A stretch of DNA of 64,000 bases from Scytalidium lignicola (taxonomy: Eukaryota; Ascomycota; Leotiomycetes): the NCBI GenBank assembly GCA_002812745.2, contig NCSJ02000060.1, forward strand, positions 62,001-126,000, given 5' to 3'. The position numbers and the translations under genes were made by a program. Under the pieces are notes generated by a model that was not told where the DNA came from, did no database searches, and saw only the letters and a list, made by a program, of their open reading frames with translations. Positions 33,684-46,252 of the stretch are shown here, in pieces (position 1 is the stretch's first letter; each line of letters begins with the position of its first letter).

Positions 33684-35401
33684 ATGGGCAGGCGCTCCGG
33701 AAGAGCTGCTGCTAAAAATGCTGCGGCAGCATTGAGTAGGTTCAATACTACAATCTGTACCTAGAAATTTTATGATGAAAGAGGCGACTGACACATATTG
33801 TTCTCAGAAAACCTACCACAATCCTACGATGGCGCTGAAGATGAACCGATGCCTGATGCGCCAGCTTCAGATGCTGGATCTGAGCATGAAGCCGAGGAGG
33901 AGAACGCTGATGAAGACGAGGGATCGCAGGCGCAAGAGTCAGAACCACCTTCAGCACCTGCCTCTCCTATTCCAGAACCCGTCGTTCGTAAGAAGCGGCT
34001 TGGACGACCACCAAAGAATCGACCTCCTGACTGGGACACCCAAGATGATGGTAATAGACCTTCTTCAGAAGCAGGCACACCGGCCAAGAGAGGTCGTGGT
34101 AGAGGGGGCTTTGGTCGGGGTAGTGGACGCTGGGCGCGAAGAGGAGGTCCTTCACATGTCACACAGCAGCCTATCGACAAAGAGGGCAACATGATGGACG
34201 TTATCAATGACGAAGTGGAATTACCAGAAGATCCTGAGGGTGAAACAAAAGTCGACAAGCTAGGCTATCTCCAGGGAGGACGAGAGTATCGATGCCGGAC
34301 ATTCACGGTTCTTGGCCGGGGCAATCGACTCTACATGTTGTCAACTGAGCCTGCCAGATGTGTTGGATTCCGTGATAGTTATCTCTTCTTCACTAAGCAC
34401 AAGCGTCTCTACAAGATCATCATCGATGAGGATGAGAAACATGACCTCATTGATCGAGAACTCATTCCGCATTCGTACAAAGGTCGTGCTATTGGTATCG
34501 TCACAGCCCGATCAGTCTTCCGCGAATTCGGAGCCCAGATCATTGTTGGCGGTAGAAGGGTTATTGACGATTATGAAGTCACGAAGATGAGAGCCGAGGG
34601 AGCGGTCGAAGGCGAGCTAGCAGATCCAAATGATATAGTCAAGGAAGGAGAGGCGTACAACCAGAATCAGTACGTTGCATGGCACGGTGCCAGCTCTGTG
34701 TACCATTCTGGGGCGCCTACTGTTCCTCTGCAAAATAGTAAGATTGCGGATGCAAAGAAGCGGCGGGTCATGATAAATGACGTGAACTGGATGTTAGAGC
34801 ATGCTCGAGAAGCCAGGTAAGTTACACACACAAACTGTTTCTTTAATAGTATTTTTGAATGATGCTAATGATGCTAATGATATGTAGTCGATTTAACTCT
34901 ACGTTAACTTCATTACGCCGCGCAAATCTCAATGGAATCTACGACCCTCACACTAACATTATGCAATACCCAAAGATCATGCAGCCCACTCACGCAAAAT
35001 GGGAACAAATTAATGATCACGAAATGGCACCTACTGCTAAAACAAATGGTACTGCTACTAATGGCACATCCGGTCATCACCAAGACAGTGGTGACCATAC
35101 AATATTCACCCCTGTAAAACCCATCTACTCAAGAAACTACATGATTGTTGATACCGTGTACCAATCTGCACCCACATCACACCTTGGAGTCCCCGGACCG
35201 GATGCCGATGACTACGACCTAGGGATCAACGGCCTCTCCAGCGTCCCCGACGATATCAAGGCTGAATTGCCTCCTGAGTGCCGAAAGGCCTTCGATGAAG
35301 CACTAGCGAAAGAGAAGCAGTGGAAGGGGAGGTGGGGATCACAGTCTGAGGATGGACATAGACGGAATCCAGCTATTGATAAAGGACTTATTCTGTTGTA
35401 A
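33684..35401 (+). CDS. NPL6: chromatin remodelling complex subunit Rsc7/Npl6 (Swp82-like)
   Basis: Subunit of the RSC/SWI-SNF chromatin remodellers, nuclear. Exons 33684..33735, 33808..34816 and 34888..35401 give 524 aa. The 52-nt first exon (MGRRSGRAAAKNAAAAL) is inferred from a GTAGGT donor and phase 1. An acidic region is followed by an AT-hook-like KKRLGRPPKNRPP and an RG-rich patch (KRGRGRGGFGRGSGRWARRG). The conserved Rsc7/Swp82 domain spans LGYLQGGREYRCRTFTVLGR, RLYMLSTEPARCVGFRDSYL, RELIPHSYKGRAIGIVTARS and VMINDVNWMLEHAREASRFN, then RRANLNGIYDPHTNIMQYPK. The C-terminal part is divergent. Which of the two remodellers uses it cannot be read from sequence. Confidence 0.9.
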
Positions 35402-38400
35402 AACTTATCTCCAGTGGGATTTCCTCATTTTCCCCCTCCCTTTTATTGGTGAGGGAGGGGATTGCTGGTATCAGTAGGGCTTATGGCGTTTCAGGAAGTG
35501 TATTATTTGGAGGGAAGAAGAGAGCTTTATAGGGGCGTTGGTAGGATTGCATTTGCCATACATTTCAATATAAATTAGCTTTGTCTCCCCATCAGGAACA
35601 TGATTTTTGTGGTGGACATAGGTTATCTTTTCTATTGCAGAATCATGGAAGGCAATATCAAGGAAAAGTGTTATGTGAAACATACTGCGCCCTTGTCAAT
35701 CCTGTGTGACAAGACTTTTCAGTTATAGTAGTACCACAATTAAGACCAACAAAACACGCCAACACCTAGATATCTCCAAATCAAAGATACTCCAGACCAC
35801 CTGATAGAACATCATATCATAGATCATGCCTCTATTAAAACTTTAGCCTAGTAGCATACAAGAAATAATACCTCTATATACTCAAATCACTAACACGTTA
35901 CAAGGACATTTGCACCATATAATTCCCATCAACAAATAACCACGTGCTTCTACAAAAACAAACCACATTCATTTACGCTTTACACCTAACTCATAAGTAT
36001 ACATAGTAAATCACCAAATACAACCCCCAGCTTAATTCAAAATAATTCCCAAAAAATCTTCCTCTCCCTTCCCTTTTTCTTAATTAAACCAAAAGATGTG
36101 CGCGAGACCCAAAAGTTTTGTTGCACGTCTGATCTTATCGTAGCAGTCTGACAAAAAAAAAAGCTTATACCTAGGTACATGTAGTTTCAAAAATATCCCC
36201 ATTCACTAGGTTATTCATTTATTATTTTTATATTCTTATATACAACCAACGCCAGCACCAGCTTCCTTCCTTGTGTGAAACAAAACAGGAGACGAGGAGG
36301 AGGGAGGACATGAGATCTATAGTAATACCCGAATTTCCTCGGATATTCGTTAAGAGAGGGGAGAGGGGAGGAGGAGGAGTTCTGGGGTTTACGTGAGAAT
36401 GATGGTTGATTAAGAAACAAAATATTAGGGCTGGCTGAGATGATGGTCTGCTGTGGAGTAGTTTACTGCACTGTACTGTAACTGCTATGATATATATTTA
36501 TCTAGTTGTCGATCTTGTCTTACCAGGAGGAGGCATTACTACTATATTTCGAGTTTATGTACCGTTGGTGCTTATTTCCATGGACTTTCGGATTCCTTGT
36601 CTGTGTTACTGTTTAAATGTCAGCTGTACAATAATTGTACTGTACATGTATGTTCGTAAGTAAACATAAGCAATTCAACAATTTAATTAGAATTCCTCGT
36701 GATCTTCGTTTATAGGACTGCGACTCTTTTGTTGGACTATTCTACAACCACTGTCTTTGCTGTTTCGTATATTGCTGTATCTCGGTGCTTTAATGAATAT
36801 CCCTTCCTCTTCCATGGATATTATATTTCAATATTATATCTTCCTATGAATACTGAATTCTTTTACGTCTATAGAAACTTGGCTAGCTGGATTTTAAGAC
36901 CTGACATATTTTTCCTATTCTTGATCTATTATAATACTTAGCAAAAGCTTTAGAACTTCCACTCCGACTCCTCATCCTTTCTGACCATTTCTCTTCTCCG
37001 AGTTCGTAAAGTACGTCATATATGAACACGTGCAACAACTTCGAAACAGGAATAGCACAACTATCTAGTAAGCTTACCCCTCAATTTAAGCGGAAGGATT
37101 CTTTCATGTGAATGTGAGTGTTGAGTGTGAGTTCTTCAGTCACGACAAAAGCAGCAGACAGGCAGCAGAGCAAAGCATTCATTACTGGAATGATCCTCCG
37201 GCAAAAGCGGGTACGACCGCCGCGGCACTGCCGTGTTGTGCTTTGCTGCTGGATTGCTGCTGGGTGGTAGTACCGGTACAACAGTACTGCTGCTGTCGTA
37301 AGAGTGCATTGCAGATTTGCAGGTGTAAGCAAAATATGACTGCATGCATCCATCGCTTTTCTCTTATTTTTGTGAGGAACATATTCTTATTTTCCAGGGG
37401 TGTGTGATTTTTAATTGTTATTCGCCACGTTTGGAATCGAGGCGGGGTGATTGTACAGTACTTTTCTAATAATTATTTTCTAGGCTCTTTTTCAAAAGCT
37501 ATCTTCTCCACTGTGATTCGGAGCTTGCCTATTAAGGGCCGACTGCTAATTCCTCTGTTTGGTACTTTCGTCCTGTAAGGAATTAATGGATATGAGATTT
37601 TCCGGATCTGTACATTAGTTTCAAACCGTACCGAGGAGGGGTCCTTCATGTTTTTTTTTAACACGGGAAATTGTACTGCACTTGGCGCATTAGAGGATAT
37701 TAGATTGTCCAGCTGTTGATTTGATAAGAGTCGAGTTGGGCATTTTCTGTGGTGGTAGAGGTGGTTAGATTCCATCCCCAAGGCCAACGTGTCTCCCAGT
37801 TCGATTTGATTATTGGATGAAATATGAGGTTTCACGATAGTGATATATCACTCTATCTGCACGTAGCACTTGCACCAGCAAACGTTGCGAGTGCATTTCA
37901 AGGATGGGGCCATTCCGGCCAAAGGGATTGCCTTGAACCTCCTCCCACTTTATTTCTTTTTTCTCTCTCTCCAAGTGGGATGACAAGTGACATCGCTCCA
38001 GTTATGGAGTCGTGGGAGTCTAGGTTGCAGCTGAGGTTCTTTACGACTGGAAGGACCCGTTATTGCTCTGCAGCATGATGCTATGATTGCATATATCGTG
38101 CTCCGTGCTTCTCTGGGATGGGCCCAAGTGTCTTTCGTACATGAAAGTGGGCATTTTATGCCCCCAAAGTCATTTCATAGGCGTGCTTGCTGCTGTATGC
38201 TACGTCTCATACGGCGTTAAAATGCACGCAAATCGACCCAATCGCGCAATCACTGCTGTATGGCGGCAACCCCGTCCTGAGATATTTCTAATAGGATGTT
38301 GTCTTTGGATGGAAATCATTGGGAATCGGGGCGACATCGCAGACATCGCATCCCGCGAGGTTAGAGATGAGGGGTTCGACATTTCTCGGGCACCCTCGGA

Positions 38401-38975
38401 TGCTTGGGCAGCGAGTACAGCTATTTTCCACAAGTTGATTGGCAATCAAAGCCGCCAACCGAACCCTAGGCCGTCAAGCCGTAAACGCCATTAAGCCCTT
38501 TGTTTAAAAAAAATGCGGAGGAGGGGTTTTTTGAGTAAAAAATAGTAATGGATGTCTAAGAATCCTTGATGAGTGGCAAAATGCATCGCTGACTTACAAC
38601 TTCTTCTGTGCCTGAGGCGGCAACATAGAAGTCGTTTAGATCATGTTCTCGACTCCCTTCATTTACTGTATGGTTGTAGTTTCACTAAGGGTCCATGGCC
38701 TCTTACGCCACTTTTGGTCTTGAAGCTAGTTCTCCCAACGAGAGGGGACGTCTTCAGGTTTAGCCAAGAGTGGAGAATCTTCCTTAGACTATTGCGAGTG
38801 TTCTCTAAGGGTCCTGCCCTTAGCACCCAGTGCTACTGCGAATTAAGTGGGGTTGACTGTATCAATTTTCAATCTATGTTTGGGATCGAAATAAAACTTT
38901 AAGCCTGGAGATCATGTGATAACCGAGACCGGGGAGGTTTCTTATTATTTTCTCCGCAGCATACAGTAAATTTAG

Positions 38976-38995
38976 TAATGTAATGTAATGTAATG
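38976..38995. repeat. (TAATG)4 short tandem repeat
   Basis: Four exact TAATG units in the gene desert. Confidence 0.8.
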
Positions 38996-40762
38996 AAGAA
39001 AAAAAGTCTTTTCCGTGGCGTTGTATTGCGCGGCCAACACTCCGGACTTGTTCTTGCAATCGTGTTGCCTCTGGAAGAGTTGTTGTCGTCTGTCTTCAAG
39101 TATGTGACTGCCTAGACTTAATGTGATAAGACGGCAAAAATGGCAAACCTGATTCTGGACCAGTACAGGCAAAACTCTGTCATAAACGACCTTTAGGGTG
39201 TGATAAGTTTACGTATGTGTGTCTGGAATGATGACTCGATGGCTTCTCACGCTTCTCTAATCCCTCATCCTTCTCTGGAGTCATGTACAGTAGTGGTGGT
39301 GGCCAACTGGAAGCGTGACGTGATATTGACATCTTGATGAAGCACTCAGCCCGTTAAACGCCGGATCGGATCAGGGGTGCAGGAAGACAGCCGCGGCTTG
39401 CCGGCTCTTGCCTTTTGCGCCAGTTTGTCATGTTTGCTACAATCGCGTCCACATGCAATTCAAACTTGTCTACAAGTTTTGTTGAGCGTGCATGGAGGGA
39501 TTTACAGTACCGGTACAGTAGGTGCTGTAGATTGCCCAATCACGGGACTAGGTAGAGCTTTTCGGGGGGGCTTGCTCACGGGGGTATCGGAGAGTTGAGA
39601 GTTGGGACCAGATGATTTATGTGGAGGTACATGAACTTCGTGCGAATTTCTGTGGGGTCTCGGGGTACCTTCACGCTCGAGCCATTCGCTGGGAGGAACA
39701 CCGCTGCAGCGAGGCTATTTCTGTGCCTGCGGTTACCGCAGCTGGATGGAGACCTCGTGCTGAGTGAGAAGCCCCCATCTTTTGGCCCATCTTTCGGTCC
39801 ATAACTCTGCACCTCTGCTCCAAACGCCTCGAGAAATATGCAGCTGGAGGCATGACCATCGCCATTGGTGCCATTCGTGGGATTGGAGATAGTTCCAAAT
39901 TACTCGAANTTTCCAGACTTTTCTGGAAAGGGTAGATCCGAGGCCCTCCTGGACCAGGGCCTTTCCGGCTTGACTCCACCCGTGTCCTCGTAAGAATGAC
40001 TCGACCCAGACCGGCCAGATTACCAATGCTCGAACACAGNAAAAAAANTTATGATACTGTACAGGCAGTTGTTTGAGGGCGGGCTGTAAGTACTGTACAG
40101 CGCACACGTCCACTCAACCAAAAGCTGGAGCTCCCGGTCGGCGCCTGTGCAGGTTGGAGGTTGGGGACGAAAGAACGGTGATGGAGGGAAGCCAGGTCGT
40201 CACGGTCGCCTGATTGGCATGTTGAAGCCAATGCGCGAGGCGTCATACTGTAAGATTGGCATCGACACACCGTTTCTGCCTCCCTCCAACTCAACGAAGG
40301 CGATGACGCTTTGAATCGTGGCCTCTGTTGAAGTGAGGTGAGTGCAGCTCCTGAACCGTTTTGGGAATGACTGGGAGTGACTTGGACTGGCCTGGATTCC
40401 GTATGTGGTTCGTGGACTGAAGGCTGTACAGCAATTAAAATTTGAGGCGCGAGATGGCAGATGCGCAGGTGTGGTTCTAGAGAGACATGGGTTCCACCTG
40501 TGGTAGCCGGTTGCCAGTGTGATTGGCGAGGGGTCACGGTTGCAGGTGCGACTTGGACGCATCTGGGCGTGAGCGCATCCACCCCCTTTTAGGGCCGGTG
40601 CTCGATGGCTCGTGGATCGTAACGGGGCAAGGGGTGGAAATTTGTGGGCCAAAGTTGGCGCAGTACTGGTTTGGGAGAGGTGATGGCAACCAGCATCGCA
40701 ACCCATACATACACGCAGGCCAGATGCAGCGTGAATCTCGCGGCTAAGAGGATTTGTGTGGA

Positions 40763-40792
40763 GGTGGTGGTGGTGGTGGTGGTGGTGGTGGT
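40763..40792. repeat. (GGT)10 microsatellite
   Basis: Ten exact GGT units. Confidence 0.9.
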
Positions 40793-42231
40793 TGGAGTGG
40801 GAGTGAGAGCTGGAGCTGGTGGTGACGAGGTGTTGGGATGCCTGCCTTTTTGGTCTTTTGTGATTCCTTTAGCTAGCTCGACGGTGAAGGTGAGAATAAT
40901 GCTCAATACCGTCATACCGTTGTACTCTCGGGACTTGTAGTTGGTAACACTGTGCCCTATGGTGCTGCAAGAAAAAAATAGTCCGTACTAACCGGTAGCA
41001 ATTTTCTCGCAGACCTAGTGCGGTTATATTCGAGGGGTTGCTTGCTGGTTGCCCCGGGAGGTGAAGAACCGCCGGCAGAGACGGTTCTGCAAAATCTCAG
41101 GCGCACTAAAACAGGGAGCCCTTCTTTGGCTGCAGCACGGAGAGCAAAACAGAGGGGAGGCAGGTACTGTAGTGAACTAACTAACTGTACGGAGTAAGTT
41201 ACTCAATGACGATTCGGTACCTGTACAGTAAGTACCACAGTAGAAGAGCCAGAGAGAGACTTGCTTTGACCCAGACGACCAAAAGAGCCGGAACTGGCCA
41301 GAAGAAGAAGTGCCAATAAATTCATGAGCCTTTTCTTCGCCAACCAAAAGCAATTACAGTAAAGGACTACTCTTGAGCCGAGCCCAGGGAACCAACAAGC
41401 AACGAGGTTTACGAGGGGGGTGATTTGGGCTCACACGCAGCAGCAGCATATTTTTTTGCAGGCTCCGCCGCGCCTTCGCCTTCCGTTTCGCCATCAGCCG
41501 AGCTGCTGATCCGCCCATGTGGCAGCGGCCTACCAGAAGGCTGGTTCACCCACTCACGCCAGCGCCGCTCACCTGCTGCTCCTGGCTGCTTTTGCTCCTG
41601 CTGCTACTACCGCTACCACTCCTCACTAGTCCAACTGCTGCGACGAGGCCTGCGACTTGTGCTGCTACTAACTACTGCTGCTGCGCTCCGGTCGCTTGTT
41701 GCGCTCCGTCACCCTTCCGACCTTCCCTGACCTCCTGCCGGCCTATTTCCTATTCCTATTTCCTCTTCCTCCTCTTCAACCACCACCACCACCACCCTCT
41801 CTCCTCCGACTTCCCTCGGGTGACGCTGTGAAGATCTTGCCATCCTCACAACCCACCGGCCTCCTCGTCCTTCCTCTCGAGTTTGTCCTCCATCCTCTTC
41901 CATCCGCCAATCCCGACCTCTCGACCGGTACAACTGCGCTCTTCACTTGAACCGCGGGAAGTCAGGTCCGACGTTGCCCGGCAGGATATTGCGAGAGAAC
42001 CCAGAGTAGGACACAGCAACCGCAAAAAGTCGACTTCGAGACTCGCGGCTGTGGGATCACATTCAGGTTCGTAACAATTCTTTCTCTACACGGTCTCATC
42101 CACAGTTCAGTGTGCTGGTCTGGCTCTGCGACGGGCGTCCTAAAAAAACAAAAACTTCCAAAACAACCACAACGTCAGCTTGTCAAACTTGAGACGACAC
42201 AGCACACAGTCATCACGACTGAGCCTCACGT

Positions 42232-42651
42232 ATGACCTCACATGGTTGACGAAAGGCCACGACACCTAAGCATTTCACATTACATTACTCGTCATTTCAC
42301 TGAGACTATCGTGATCCCAAACAATCTTCAACGTTAGCCTTGGAAAATTTCATTGGATTTGCCATCGCGAGCACGCTTCGTCGCGAACAGCAGGCCAGCA
42401 TCAGCACTGAACAAATTCAATCTCAGCTTTTGGTATATACTGGCAGGATCTCTTAACTAACTCCTTTAGAAGGTCAATAGAAAATTACAATTTCCTCGGG
42501 TGTTTTGATCCATCCTTCGCCGCATGGTCGCTTCGACTCTTGGATCGTGGATTGGTGTTTGAGCACTGCAGCGTTGCCACCAGCTCCTTGTTTTCACCTT
42601 GACACGACCTTCTTCGACTTTCTTCTCTCTATGGCGGCTTTACACCAGTAA
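42232..42651 (+). promoter_or_regulatory. three short upstream ORFs in the probable cyclin leader
   Basis: ATG-initiated ORFs at 42232-42249 (MTSHG), 42524-42562 (MVASTLGSWIGV) and 42631-42651 (MAALHQ) precede the cyclin ATG at 42869. A larger one (41517-41831, 104 codons, Pro/Leu-rich) lies further up. If transcribed they would restrain translation of the cyclin; the transcript start is unknown. Confidence 0.35.
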
Positions 42652-42868
42652 ATTCTCTACGCATTTTTCGCTCCTTCCTCCTTTTGCACCTTCGCCTTTT
42701 TTCTTGTGGCACCGGGACGCTCTTCGACACGTCGGAAAGTTTGGTGAATTCTGTTACCTTGCTCTACTAGATCTTCATCGATCAGCTTCTAAAGCGAGAA
42801 GTTAATCTTCTTGCTTTCCGACGAGATTCTCAGGAGTCTCTGTCGGGTTCTCACACAAATCGCCCATC

Positions 42869-43846
42869 ATGCTTCCTGGAGGTGTTTGCGCGGTCCTGGA
42901 CTATGAGGTGGACCAGATGACTGACTACGTCGCCGAAATGGCCCAACGTATCGTTCTTCCTGGCACACCAGTCTCACCCGCCTTTCGAAAATTCGTGTCA
43001 GGCCTTCTCTCCTCAACGAGACTTCCGAGCACCACGATCCTTCTCGGTATGAATTACCTTGCTAGACATGTGAACATGCTGAAAGCGCGTGGTGCACTCA
43101 AGTCCTCGGATGGTCAGGTCTGGCGTATGTTGACGGTCGGCCTTCTTCTTGGGAGCAAGTTCTTGGATGACAACACTTTCCAGAATCGATCCTGGTCCGA
43201 AGTTAGTGGCATTGCTGTCTCCGAGCTGAACACTTTGGAGCACGAATGGTTGGACGCGATTTCATGGAATCTTTATGTCAACCTGGACGAGAGCAAAGAC
43301 TTCAACGCGTGGTTGAAGAGCTGGAACGATTGGCGCGAGGCGAAGAACAAATTGCGCACTGCAACTCTGGAACGTCTTGCACCACTCGCCCCGATCGATA
43401 CCAATGTCCAGCGGAATCGTCCATACCAACCTGCCTACAACGCATACCAAAAGTCTTCATCTCGGGAGCGTGCTCCTTCAATCTACCATGTTCCTTACGA
43501 ACATCCTTCCTGGATGCACTCTTACCCGACTCCTCAGCTGACGCCTCCCTCCGCTCCGGACTCTGGCCTTAATACACCAGACTACATGAGCGCGACAGGT
43601 GGAGGTCCTCGCTTCAACGATTGGACGCTATACTATCCATATACTAGAGGTTACCAGCCACAACCACAAGTCCACGGTGCTTATGCGCCCACTCGAGTTG
43701 CTGCTCATCATACGCCATTCTACAATCACTATGGTTCCGGCATCTGGGATTCCAACGTGACAGACTGCAATTGCACACTTTGCCATCAACCAAAGCAGCC
43801 ATACTTCATGAATTATGGCTATGGCGGGCAGACAGTCGTTGGTTAG
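42869..43846 (+). CDS. Pho80/Pcl-type cyclin (Clg1-like)
   Basis: A 325-aa single-exon protein of the fungal Pho80/Pcl cyclin family, expected to partner a Pho85-type CDK in nutrient or polarity control. The N-terminal half is a cyclin box: YVAEMAQRIVLPGTPVSPAF, FVSGLLSSTRLPSTTILLGM, NYLARHVNMLKARG, WRMLTVGLLLGSKFLDDNTF, then NRSWSEVSGIAVSELNTLEH with WLDAISWNLYVNLDE. The C-terminal half is Pro/Tyr-rich and low complexity and ends with a small Cys/His-containing piece (CNCTLCHQPKQPYFMNYGYG). The start ATG has a CT-rich leader with upstream ORFs. Which Pcl subclass it belongs to is uncertain. Confidence 0.85.
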   Translation: MLPGGVCAVLDYEVDQMTDYVAEMAQRIVLPGTPVSPAFRKFVSGLLSSTRLPSTTILLGMNYLARHVNMLKARGALKSSDGQVWRMLTVGLLLGSKFLDDNTFQNRSWSEVSGIAVSELNTLEHEWLDAISWNLYVNLDESKDFNAWLKSWNDWREAKNKLRTATLERLAPLAPIDTNVQRNRPYQPAYNAYQKSSSRERAPSIYHVPYEHPSWMHSYPTPQLTPPSAPDSGLNTPDYMSATGGGPRFNDWTLYYPYTRGYQPQPQVHGAYAPTRVAAHHTPFYNHYGSGIWDSNVTDCNCTLCHQPKQPYFMNYGYGGQTVVG

Positions 43847-46252
43847 CTATTGCCCTCTTGAGGACACCCCAGATAAATTACGTTCAGATGTTTACTGCCA
43901 TGCTTCGATATATCGACGCATTTTCACCTTCTATACCCCGTTGCCTTCTACCAAAACCTTTAAAAAAGTCCTTGCTTTTTTTGTCNTTTTTTTTGTCTTT
44001 TCCGGCGTCTTACAGCACAGCACGCATTTACGGCGTGCATCATCACGGTTTCTAAAAAGTTCAAGATGGGTTGCTCGATAATAGCGCCATATAACAGCGC
44101 GACACATACCCCGCGTCCATAACGATCTCGAGTTTGCGTTGCACCTTTTCACGGTGACTGCCTCGATCTAACGACCCTTTCCTTTTCTTCTTCTGCTTGT
44201 CATAATGGCGTTCTGCGACGGGGTTTCTAGAGATTTCATTTGTTTTTCAAACAGGATAGGATGGACTGGGAGGGATTTGTCAAGTGTTTTACACGGTCGA
44301 AAGGCCTTTTGCCCCTTTTTTATACCTTTCTTTGGCCTCGGTGATATCACTCTAGATTTCATTTCGACATTCGGGTCTATAAAACGATTCTAGGTGTTGC
44401 CAGCCCAGAACCTTTTGTAATCAGGCATTTTCTTTCTCATTTTTTCTTCTTTGGTTCTGGCTTTTTATAGCTTCTTGTATCAGGATTATTACAGAGCTCT
44501 CGCTTCATGTCACGCGATGGGTTGAGTTTGCACAAAAGGGATGGAAAGTGGTTTACTTTGTCTTCGATTCGGACCTCTCACAACGGGAGGACTCTTTCAT
44601 GAATAACAGTTTGGGGATCAAGCATTAGCATGGCATTGCATGGTTGCATGGGGANTTTTTTTTTTGCTCAAGACTTTCTATTGCTGGGACTTGGCAGGGA
44701 GTGGACAGCAGTTTTTTTTTACGATAGTTTGCGAAAGGTTAACTTTAGGGCTTTTGAAATTGGAAGGGCTTTTATAAGAGAGGACTAGCAGCAAGGTTAG
44801 CCGGCAAAAAATTAGGACAAGCTACGACGTTATGATCTTTCGATGGGGGCACCTAACCAATTGGGAGAGTCTGCTCGCTATTCTGTTGCTTCTTAGCCCT
44901 GAAAAGAGGGATACTTCATAGCCTGAATAGCCCATAGAAAAACGAAGAGTTCATTATCTTCGATATTTGATTGGCAGTTCTTTACGGTGACGTCTGCAAA
45001 AAAAATTTCCCATTTAACTGGAGCTTCCCACTGCGCTGCAGGAGGAAGAAAAAATTTCATTGGCCGTTCTTCGCGTGGCAATCCAATAATTGAGGTTGCA
45101 GAATGGGCAAATTTTCCATCAAGAAAATTTCCCCCTTATGGCGCCACACGTCCTCTTACGATTATTTTCTTGTCCTTTTACAGTACAGGTATCCCTACTG
45201 GGTCTAAAATAGGAAAGTCTTGGAAAAGGGTGCGTTCAAAAAGCTTTTAATTTTAATTTTAATCTAAAAATAGGGGGGAGAACGCGTGAGTTGGGTCATT
45301 TTTTAGCGGTTTTTTTTTCTTGTTGTCATGGGAGATGGGAAATGGATGGACANGGGGGGGAAGGGGGAAAATTGGAGGTTGGGGGGAGTGAATGAAGGAA
45401 TGAATGAATGAATGCATCGAGATGAATCATTGACAGCGAGATTATGGTAAGTTGCGTTGGTCATTTGATGGGTTTGTTTGTTTTATTTATTTATTTGTTG
45501 GTTCTGTCTTGTGTTTGTATGGGGAAGTACAGTGGGTGGTAGGTATTGGTCACATGATTTAGTCGCATTGGCTCACGTGGATTTAAATCACGTGTTGGTG
45601 GTGGTTTTAGGTAGGCTTTCCTAGTATTGATATTTTCTTTTCTCTTTACATGTTTTATTTTATATTTTTGTTCCATCTAAGATTTTTAGAAGGTGAGATG
45701 ACATATCGCTTGACTCAACTAAGGTATTGCAGGTTTCTAAATCTGATTGATGTCACGTGCGTTTCGGAATAATGTCGACGTCTTCAGTCTGAAATTTCCA
45801 TGATTTTTGTTATTTGTCCTCAAGATCCTACGTATTATTGCTCTGGCCCTGGTGAGGATTGCGGAACTTATGCAAATAAAGTATTTATGTTTCCGTTTGA
45901 CTTACACTGCATAATTTCTAATTTTCGCCTGGCCCGAGAGGATATCACATAGTAGGTGATTTACAAGATGTTTCTGCTTCATTCTCTTCTTTTCTGTTTG
46001 AATATATATATATCAGCGATCGGAAAGAGGTAAGAATGACGAAACGAATCTAGCTAAGAACTTAGAATAACTGCGGTCGTTGACTCATCGGTCAACATAA
46101 CAATATCTGTTTGAACTGGCTAATAGTCGCCTTGTTTATATATCTCATTTTGTGCCTTTTTCTGCCTTCTTCATATTTTGTACAATCCTTGTTATATATA
46201 TGGTATATAACCTGCTTAAACCATAAAGTTTCCAGCAAAATATTTGACAATC
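43847..46252. other. intergenic, 2.4 kb
   Basis: 3' flank of the cyclin and a spacer before the F-box/ankyrin gene. Ns at 43986, 44655 and 45353 sit beside homopolymers. It contains a GAAT repeat, a TACAGTACA motif (45179-45187) and several CACGTG/CACGTGA blocks near 45550-45600. No gene is supported. Confidence 0.55.
45398..45413. repeat. (GAAT)4 short tandem repeat
   Basis: Four GAAT units following degenerate copies. Confidence 0.8.

Larger units (their letters stand above)
35402..42868. other. 7.5-kb gene desert upstream of a cyclin gene
   Basis: The longest gene-free stretch of the window. 35.4-37.0 kb is AT-rich; 37.9-41.4 kb is more GC-balanced and carries repeated TACTGTACA-type motifs and a (GGT)10 tract; 41.4-42.87 kb is CT-rich like a fungal 5' leader. 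Overlapping ORFs on both strands (for example 40200-40706 minus) are low-complexity with no domain. It may hold a long promoter, a long leader or non-coding RNA; I cannot support a gene. Confidence 0.6.

Noticed and set aside
40200..40706. 168-codon minus-strand ORF in the gene desert
   Set aside because: Low-complexity composition, overlaps several other ORFs on both strands, no domain or splice context.
41517..41831. 104-codon Pro/Leu/Cys-rich ORF as a gene
   Set aside because: Reads like a pyrimidine-rich leader in three frames; kept only as a possible upstream ORF.
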